Assembly: GCF_021474405.1 (NCBI RefSeq)
Contig: NZ_JAKEIO010000053.1
Coordinates: 1-48,073, forward strand
Reading direction: 5' to 3'
Origin: [Streptosporangium] indianense
GTDB lineage: Bacteria > Actinomycetota > Actinomycetes > Streptomycetales > Streptomycetaceae
Length of the DNA: 48,073 bases
Shown here: piece by piece, positions 43,072-48,073 of the stretch
Numbering within the stretch: position 1 is the stretch's first letter
Layout of the letters: each line of letters begins with the position of its first letter
The notes under the pieces: generated by a model
The model's database searches: none
What the model saw: the letters and a program-made list of their open reading frames with translations, nothing else
What the model was told of the DNA's origin: nothing
Program-made: the position numbers and the translations under genes

Positions 43072-45198
43072 TCAGGCGGCGTGTTCCTCCTCGGTGGCCG
43101 TCAGCGGCACCTGCGGTCCGTTCGCCTCGCGCAGCCAGCGCCGCAGGACCCGGTGCACGTGCTCGGCGCCGACGAGTTCCTCGTCCTCGCCGACCGGTGC
43201 CGAGACGCCGAGCGGGGACAGCAGGAAGGGTTTGCCCTGGGCGCCACCGAGGCCGCCGTGGGAGCCGATCTGCTCCTCGAACGCGAGAACTTCGCCGTCG
43301 GCCGGGTCGTGGAAGGAGTTGACCATGACGTCGGCGGTGTGCGGGAAGGAGTGCGTACGGCGTACGGCGTCGGCGGCGCCCGGGCCGAAGGGGGCGAGCG
43401 GGCCGGGATTGTCGTCGAGGTCGGCCAGCGGGATCTCGGCGCCGTACGCGCCGAGGACGACACCGCCGTGCTCCTCGCTGCGGACCAGCAGGAAGCCGAC
43501 CCCGGGGTGGTTGGCGAGGGTCGGCAGCAGCGCGGGGTGACGGGCGTCGATCTCCTCCTTGCTCATCCGGTGCGGGACGTCCGGGAAGGAGACCAGGCCG
43601 AGGTTGCCGGAGGCCAGCACGATCGGTTCGGAACCGCGCGCGGGGCGGTGCTGGTCGCCGGTCTCCGCGACGGGGAAGCGCAGCGCGGCGCGCACGGCGG
43701 CGCGGGCCTCGGCCCCGCTGCGAGTGCGCTCCGCCTTGCGCGGCACGGGCATGCCGCAGCCGGCCCGCACCAGGTCGCCGAGGGTGAGGCCGTAGCGGGA
43801 GCGGAAGGTCTCGCCGGGGCTCTGGCCGTGGTCGGACAGCACGACGATCCGGTACGGACGCGGGGCGTGCTCGGCGACGTTCTCGATCAGGGCGAGCGAG
43901 CGGTCGAGGCGTTCGAGGACCTTCTGCGCGTCGCGGCTCGCCGGGCCGGAGTGGTGGGCGACCTCGTCGTAGGCCACCAGATCGGCGAAGACGGCCGTAC
44001 GGCCGACGAGCATGTCGCCTGTGACGGCGGCGACGACGACGTCCCGCTCGACGACCGTCGCGAAGGCCCGGACGAGGGGGTAGAGGCCGCCGCGGGAGAC
44101 GCGCGGGCGCTGCTTGCGCAGGAGGGCCCGGGTGGACTGGCCGATCTCCCGGCCGACCTCGGCGATGAAGGAGAGCGCCGTGCGCACCGCGTTGGCCGGG
44201 TCGGAGAAGTAGGCGAAGTAGCCCGCGCGGGAGCGGTTCTCGCGGCTGCGTCTGCGGGCCGCGATGGACAGCACGAGGGCCTGCTGTTCGGCGCCGCCGC
44301 TGAACAGGTTGCCGCGGCTGGCGCCGTCGACGGCGAGCAGCCCGCCGTGCCCCGCGTGCTCGACGGCGCGGCGCTGCAGTTCGGCGGCGCTGGTCGGGCG
44401 GTTGCAGACGACCACCTCGCGGGTGTCCTTCTCGTACCAGCGGAAGGCGGGGACGTCGTGGTTGCTGCCGTGCAGGATGCCGAGCTGGCTGGCGCCGGTC
44501 TGGCTGGACCAGTCGGTACGCCAGGGGGTGAGCCGGTGGGTGGGGCGGCCGCCGTCGCCGGTGTCGAGCCAGCGGGCGACGGTGGGCATCAGCCCCTTGC
44601 CGACCGCGTCGAGCAGGGTGTCGTGGCCGACGCCGTCGAGCTGGACGAAGACCGTGCCGGGACCGGCCGGGGAGGGCGGGGCGGAGCGGCGGCGGCGGTC
44701 GGAGAGGCGGTACAGCCTGCGGCGGTAGGCGTCGTCGTCGCGCACGGCCAGGGCGGCGCCGGTCGCGGACGCCACGGCCGACATCACGGCGGCGACCACG
44801 ACGGCGGTCTCCGGCGCGGCGGCGCCGCGCTCGGCGGGGTTGAGGTGCAGGGCGAGCAGCAGCAGGGCGCCGTTGAGGAAGAACACCAGCAGCCCCAGTA
44901 CCAGCGCCGGTACGAGGAGCAGCAGCCGCACGAGCAGCGGCCACACCAGGGCCGACAGCAGACCGAAGGCGCCGGCCCCGAAGGCCGCCGTGACGGCTAT
45001 GTCCGTCGCGCTGTCGCCGTTCTCCGAGCGGAGGCGGAAGTCCGGGAGGATCCCGGCGAGTACGAGCATGGTGACGGTGGAGACCGCCCACACGGCGACG
45101 CTCCGCCCCACCTGACTGGCGACCCGCCGCCACCGCACGCCCCGCACGCCCAGCCACCTCACGTCCCTGGCCCGCGGAAGCCGCGGGTCCTCCCCCAC
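43072..45198 (-). CDS. Holin-like membrane domain fused to a type I phosphodiesterase/alkaline phosphatase domain
   Basis: 708 residues from the GTG at 45198; no clear ribosome binding site precedes it, and GTG codons 15-20 codons further in are alternatives. Four hydrophobic segments (about 30-160) resemble the phage holin 4 superfamily domain found in chromosomal membrane proteins. After a basic region (YRRRLYRLSDRRRR), residues about 180-680 form an alkaline-phosphatase-like domain, with a metal site in VFVQLDGVGHDTLL, the T/S nucleophile region WRTDWSSQTGASQ and VVLSDHGQSPGETF. Catalytic domain location (inside or outside) and substrate are unknown. The holin-like part is not evidence of a prophage. 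Confidence 0.85.
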   Translation of the reverse strand: MGEDPRLPRARDVRWLGVRGVRWRRVASQVGRSVAVWAVSTVTMLVLAGILPDFRLRSENGDSATDIAVTAAFGAGAFGLLSALVWPLLVRLLLLVPALVLGLLVFFLNGALLLLALHLNPAERGAAAPETAVVVAAVMSAVASATGAALAVRDDDAYRRRLYRLSDRRRRSAPPSPAGPGTVFVQLDGVGHDTLLDAVGKGLMPTVARWLDTGDGGRPTHRLTPWRTDWSSQTGASQLGILHGSNHDVPAFRWYEKDTREVVVCNRPTSAAELQRRAVEHAGHGGLLAVDGASRGNLFSGGAEQQALVLSIAARRRSRENRSRAGYFAYFSDPANAVRTALSFIAEVGREIGQSTRALLRKQRPRVSRGGLYPLVRAFATVVERDVVVAAVTGDMLVGRTAVFADLVAYDEVAHHSGPASRDAQKVLERLDRSLALIENVAEHAPRPYRIVVLSDHGQSPGETFRSRYGLTLGDLVRAGCGMPVPRKAERTRSGAEARAAVRAALRFPVAETGDQHRPARGSEPIVLASGNLGLVSFPDVPHRMSKEEIDARHPALLPTLANHPGVGFLLVRSEEHGGVVLGAYGAEIPLADLDDNPGPLAPFGPGAADAVRRTHSFPHTADVMVNSFHDPADGEVLAFEEQIGSHGGLGGAQGKPFLLSPLGVSAPVGEDEELVGAEHVHRVLRRWLREANGPQVPLTATEEEHAA

Positions 45199-45260
45199 AG
45201 TGTCTCAACGCCCGGTCGCGCCGGTTCGTCCCCGGACCGCACACCGGTGAGGGGACGGCT

Positions 45261-45662
45261 TCAGCGCCCGTCGTAGCCGGCCGTCGGCATCGACAGCCGC
45301 CGGTGCACGCACGCCTTCATCGCCGCGTCGTACGCAGGCTCCGCATGCCCCACGGTCTCCACGCGTACACCGCGCCGGGCACATTCGGCGGTGAACTCCT
45401 CGACGGAGGCGAGCGCGCTCTCCAGGACCCGGCGGCTGGGCGCCACGAACAGGTCGAGGCCGGGCCGGACTCCGTCCCACAGGGCGCCGTGGTCGGGGCG
45501 CAGCCCCCGGACCAGTAATTCCCGGCTGACCACGTAGCCCCGCTCGGCGGCCCAGCGGGCGCACATCGCGTGCTGACTGCGGGAGTCGACGAGGAACGGA
45601 TCGTCGTCCAGCTCCTCCAGCGGCGTCAGACTCGCGATCGCCGTGACCCGCACCGGCACCAT
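45261..45662 (-). CDS. Hypothetical protein resembling a reduced serine-recombinase N-terminal domain
   Basis: 133 residues from the ATG at 45662 behind GAGGGGGG. The middle reads SQHAMCARWAAERGYVVSREL and then GLDLFVAPSRRVLESALASVEEFTAECARRGVRVETV, which follows the layout of serine-recombinase N-terminal domains (short-peptide substitution for the usual YxRxS start). The catalytic serine context is not convincing and the DNA-binding half is absent, so recombinase activity is doubtful. Codon 49 is TTA (45516-45518), implying bldA control. It is divergent from an MBL hydrolase gene. Confidence 0.7.
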   Translation of the reverse strand: MVPVRVTAIASLTPLEELDDDPFLVDSRSQHAMCARWAAERGYVVSRELLVRGLRPDHGALWDGVRPGLDLFVAPSRRVLESALASVEEFTAECARRGVRVETVGHAEPAYDAAMKACVHRRLSMPTAGYDGR

Positions 45663-45746
45663 GGCGTCCCCCCTCACCTCCGGTTTCGCCGCCGACCCTA
45701 CTCCTGCACGTAGGCTTCGGGGGAGTCGCGCGAAGGAGGCAAAGAA

Positions 45747-46520
45747 GTGCCGGTGGAGATCACCTGGTGGGGTCACGCCACTTGCACCGTGCAGGACTCG
45801 AACGTGCGCGTGCTCACGGATCCTCTGTTCGCACGCCGGCTCGCACACCTGCGCCGCCGGCGCGGGGCTCTGCCGCCGCCGGGCGCCCCGCGCGCGGACG
45901 TGGCGCTGGTGTCGCATCTGCACGCCGACCACCTGCACGTGCCGTCGCTGATGCGGCTCGCCGAGGGCACGCGCCTGCTCGTGCCCCGGGGCGCGCGCCG
46001 GGCGGTTCCGGGTCTGCGCCGGCTCACGCACCTGCGGGTGAGCGAGGTGGCCCCCGGGGACGAGACCCCGGTCGGCGACATCGTCGTACGGGCGGTGCCC
46101 GCGCGGCACGACGGGCGGCGGCTGCCGTTCGGGCCGCACCGCTCCCCCGCGCTCGGCTATGTCATATCCGGCGAGGCCCGGACGTACTTCGCAGGGGACA
46201 CGGGCCTGTTCGACGACATGGCCGAGGAGGTCGGGCCGGTCGAGGTGGCGTTGCTGCCGGTGGGCGGCTGGGGACCGTACCTGGGCGAGGGGCACCTGGA
46301 CGCGGGCCGGGCGGCGCAGGCGCTGGCCCGGCTGGCGCCCCGCAGTGCGGTGCCGGTGCACTACGGCACGTACTGGCCGATCGGCATGGACGCCGTGCGC
46401 CCCCACGAGTTCCACGCGCCGGGGGACGAGTTCGTGCGGCTGGCGGCCCGTCACGCGCCGGCGGTGTCGGTGCACCGGCTCGGGCACGGGGAGAGCGTGC
46501 GCCTGGAGACCGCGCGGTGA
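45747..46520 (+). CDS. MBL-fold metallo-hydrolase (UlaG-like)
   Basis: 257 residues from the GTG at 45747, GGAGG 9 bp upstream. Metal motif HLHADHLH, a further metal ligand in TYFAGDTGLF and a C-terminal histidine in PVHYGTYWP. The start VEITWWGHATCTVQDSNVRVLTDP is typical of the L-ascorbate-6-P lactonase-like group. Substrate unknown. It overlaps the DedA gene by 4 bases (GTGA), so they form an operon. Confidence 0.92.
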   Translation: MPVEITWWGHATCTVQDSNVRVLTDPLFARRLAHLRRRRGALPPPGAPRADVALVSHLHADHLHVPSLMRLAEGTRLLVPRGARRAVPGLRRLTHLRVSEVAPGDETPVGDIVVRAVPARHDGRRLPFGPHRSPALGYVISGEARTYFAGDTGLFDDMAEEVGPVEVALLPVGGWGPYLGEGHLDAGRAAQALARLAPRSAVPVHYGTYWPIGMDAVRPHEFHAPGDEFVRLAARHAPAVSVHRLGHGESVRLETAR

Positions 46521-47164
46521 GCTCTTGCGCGCCTTTGGCGCTCGCGCCCCTGCTCGCGGCATCGGCCGTCACACCCGCGTCCGTGGTTCCGGCGTCCACG
46601 CAGCAGGCTATCGGCTACCCGACGCTGTTCCTGCTGGTGCTGGCCGGGGCGTTGGTGCCGGTGATTCCGACCGGTGCGCTGGTGAGTTCGGCGGCGGTGG
46701 TCGCCATGCACCGGACGGCGCCGTTCTCGCTGGCGATGGTGTTCCTGACGGCGTCGCTGGCGGCGTTCCTGGGGGACGCGGCGCTGTACTGGCTGGGGCG
46801 GCGGGGGCTGAAGTCGAAGAACGGGTCGCGGTGGCTGAACGGCATCCGGTCGCGGGCACCCGAGGACCGGCTGGAGCAGGCGCAGGAGAAGCTCGCGGCG
46901 CACGGGGTCGCCGTGCTGGTGCTGTCCCGGCTGGTGCCGGCCGGGCGGATTCCGGTGATGCTGGCGTGTCTGCTGGCGGAGTGGCCGATGCGGAGGTTCG
47001 CCCGGGGGAACTTCCCGGCGTGTCTGGCGTGGGCCGTGACGTACCAGCTGATCGGGATCCTCGGGGGGGCGTTGTTCGACGAGCCGTGGGAGGGTGTCGT
47101 GGCGGCGATCGGGCTGACGTTGCTGATCAGTGCGGTGCCGGCTGTTGTGCGGCGGGTGCGGTAG
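46517..47164 (+). CDS. DedA family membrane protein
   Basis: 215 residues from the GTG at 46517, which overlaps the MBL stop codon. Several hydrophobic helices and the DedA/SNARE-associated core: LVPVIPTGALVSSAAVVA, FLGDAALYWLGRRG, and LSRLVPAGRIPVMLACLLAEWPMRRFARGN, with the conserved arginine and glycine positions. DedA proteins move lipids or undecaprenyl phosphate across the membrane. Coupling to an MBL hydrolase suggests a joint role in envelope lipid handling, which is inference. Confidence 0.92.
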   Translation: MSSCAPLALAPLLAASAVTPASVVPASTQQAIGYPTLFLLVLAGALVPVIPTGALVSSAAVVAMHRTAPFSLAMVFLTASLAAFLGDAALYWLGRRGLKSKNGSRWLNGIRSRAPEDRLEQAQEKLAAHGVAVLVLSRLVPAGRIPVMLACLLAEWPMRRFARGNFPACLAWAVTYQLIGILGGALFDEPWEGVVAAIGLTLLISAVPAVVRRVR

Positions 47165-47212
47165 CGCCGTGGGGGTTGCGGTTGCCGTAGCGCCGTGGGG
47201 GTTGCGGTTGTC
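47161..47212. repeat. Tandem duplication of a 26-bp unit at the DedA stop codon
   Basis: Units 47161-47186 and 47187-47212 start GTAGCGCCGTGGGGGTTGCG and are identical at 25 of 26 bases. The first unit includes the stop codon (47162-47164) of the DedA gene. Confidence 0.9.
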
Positions 47213-47231
47213 CTTTGGGGTGCGGGTGCGT

Positions 47232-47263
47232 GCTGGTTCTTCGCGCAGTTCCCTGCGCCCCTT
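47232..47263. repeat. Copy of the dispersed Streptomyces repeat
   Basis: Minus strand reads AGGGGCGCAGGGAACTGCGC then GAAGAACCAGC, matching the copy at 14061-14091. It lies in the gap between convergent DedA and MBL genes, a usual position for this family. Confidence 0.6.
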
Positions 47264-47269
47264 GCACCT

Positions 47270-48073
47270 CTACAGCACCTTTGACGCGCCGATCGGCATG
47301 TCCCACAGGTTTTCCCGGGGCAGGCCCGCCTTGTCCCAGGCCGCGCGGACCCGGGTGAGGGGCTCCAGGACCGGCTCCGCCGAGAGGACGAACGTGGCCC
47401 AGTGCATGGGGGCCATCCTGGTCGCGCCCAGGTCCTGGGCCGCGCGGACCGCTTCCTCCGGGTCGCAGTGCACGTCACGGAGCCACCAGCGGGGGTCGTA
47501 GGCGCCGATGGGCAGCAGGGCCAGGTCGATGCCGGGGTAGCGGCGGCCGATGCGGGAGAACCAGTGGCCGTAGCCCGTGTCCCCCGCGAAGTAGACGCGC
47601 CGGCCGTCCCGGTCGGTGAGGACCCAGCCGCCCCACAGGCTGTGGCAGGTGTCGGTGAGGGTCCGCTTGGACCAGTGGTGGGAGGGGACGAAGTCGAAGC
47701 GCACGCCGTCCAGTTCGGCCGCCTCCCACCAGTCGAGCTCCGTCACGCGCGTGAACCGGCGGCGGTGGAACCAGCGGGCGAGCCCGGCCGGGACGAACAC
47801 CGGGGTGTCGCGCGGGAGTCGGCGCAGCGTGGGGGCGTCGAGGTGGTCGTAGTGGTTGTGGCTGATGACGACGGCGTCGACGCGCGGCAGGTCCTCCCAG
47901 GGGACGCCCACGGGGGTGATGCGGGCCGGGGTGCCGAGGATGCGGCGGGACCAGACCGGGTCGGTGAGGACCGTCAGTCCGCCGATCCGGAGCACCCAAC
48001 TGGCGTGCCCCGCCCAGGTGACGGCGACGGTGCGGGCGTCGACGCGGGGCATCGGGGCGGGGGCGTAGGGCAG
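47270..48073 (-). CDS. MBL-fold hydrolase (NAPE-PLD-like), N-terminus beyond the window
   Basis: At least 267 residues. Metal motif SHNHYDHLD, then PSHHWSKR and VYFAGDTGYG, and the ending APMHWATF, as in N-acyl-phosphatidylethanolamine phospholipase D-like hydrolases. An ATG at 48052 has no ribosome binding site and the frame stays open (LPYAPAP) to the window edge, so the true start is probably outside. It is convergent with the DedA gene and related to the MBL gene at 45747. Confidence 0.88.
   Translation of the reverse strand: MPYAPAPMPRVDARTVAVTWAGHASWVLRIGGLTVLTDPVWSRRILGTPARITPVGVPWEDLPRVDAVVISHNHYDHLDAPTLRRLPRDTPVFVPAGLARWFHRRRFTRVTELDWWEAAELDGVRFDFVPSHHWSKRTLTDTCHSLWGGWVLTDRDGRRVYFAGDTGYGHWFSRIGRRYPGIDLALLPIGAYDPRWWLRDVHCDPEEAVRAAQDLGATRMAPMHWATFVLSAEPVLEPLTRVRAAWDKAGLPRENLWDMPIGASKVL

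Noticed and set aside
43072..45198. Prophage region, suggested by the holin-like domain
   Set aside because: No other phage genes, attachment sites or integrase nearby; this domain is common in chromosomal membrane proteins.

Overview
The window is chromosomal DNA of a Streptomyces (high-GC actinomycete). The evidence is extreme GC bias at third codon positions, GTG and TTG starts behind GGAGG-type ribosome binding sites, rare TTA leucine codons confined to a few genes, CebR-type cellulose operators, and typical Streptomyces families (Scr1-like and MmyB-like regulators, DUF4185, OFA transporter with its small partner). There are no rRNA or tRNA genes, CRISPR arrays, prophage or complete insertion sequences. 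I count 37 protein genes (one cut by the right edge), four decayed genes, one MITE-like element and several small repeats.

Layout. (1) 59-11063, all minus strand: a sugar locus of ROK regulator, ribose-type ABC ATPase, permease and binding lipoprotein, Gfo/Idh/MocA dehydrogenase, sugar-phosphate-isomerase-like protein, and a 1240-residue secreted protein that fuses a PQQ-type sugar dehydrogenase, PKD, CBM6-like, ThuA and DUF1080 (3-keto-glycoside hydrolase/lyase) domains. It reads as a pathway that oxidises a glycoside, cleaves it by a 3-keto route and imports the product. (2) 11297-16055: FCD-type GntR regulator, a solitary ketoacyl synthase III, an oxalate/formate antiporter with an overlapping 46-residue partner, the remnant of a formate dehydrogenase Fe-S protein, and fdhD. 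(3) 16138-23000: divergent MarR/quinone-reductase pair with clear operators, a secreted sialidase and a membrane-anchored DUF4185 protein (both with early TTA codons), and a divergent SBF-like transporter/LysR pair. (4) 23240-27777: acyl-CoA ligase, aldo/keto reductase, SDR and a His-rich methyltransferase. (5) 27909-33708: divergent GH6 and GH48 cellulases under two CebR boxes, followed by relics of a GH74 enzyme and a second gene. (6) 33677-39302: methyltransferase plus pterin dehydratase, three HTH regulators, an orphan NarJ-like chaperone and an NmrA-like reductase, with a 197-bp inverted-repeat element sitting exactly in the shared stop codons of narJ and the HxlR gene. (7) 39537-48073: a stand-alone dnaK behind a HAIR-like operator, a glycerophosphodiesterase, OsmC, a holin-like/phosphodiesterase fusion, a resolvase-like hypothetical with a TTA codon, and a DedA gene between two metallo-beta-lactamase-fold hydrolases.

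The strongest leads are the extracellular 3-keto-glycoside locus, the TTA codons in the sialidase, DUF4185, GH6 and resolvase-like genes, the CebR box placed on a recognisable GH48 promoter, and the MITE-like element that duplicated CTAG while leaving both flanking stop codons intact. All assignments come from reading sequence by eye; no database search was run.
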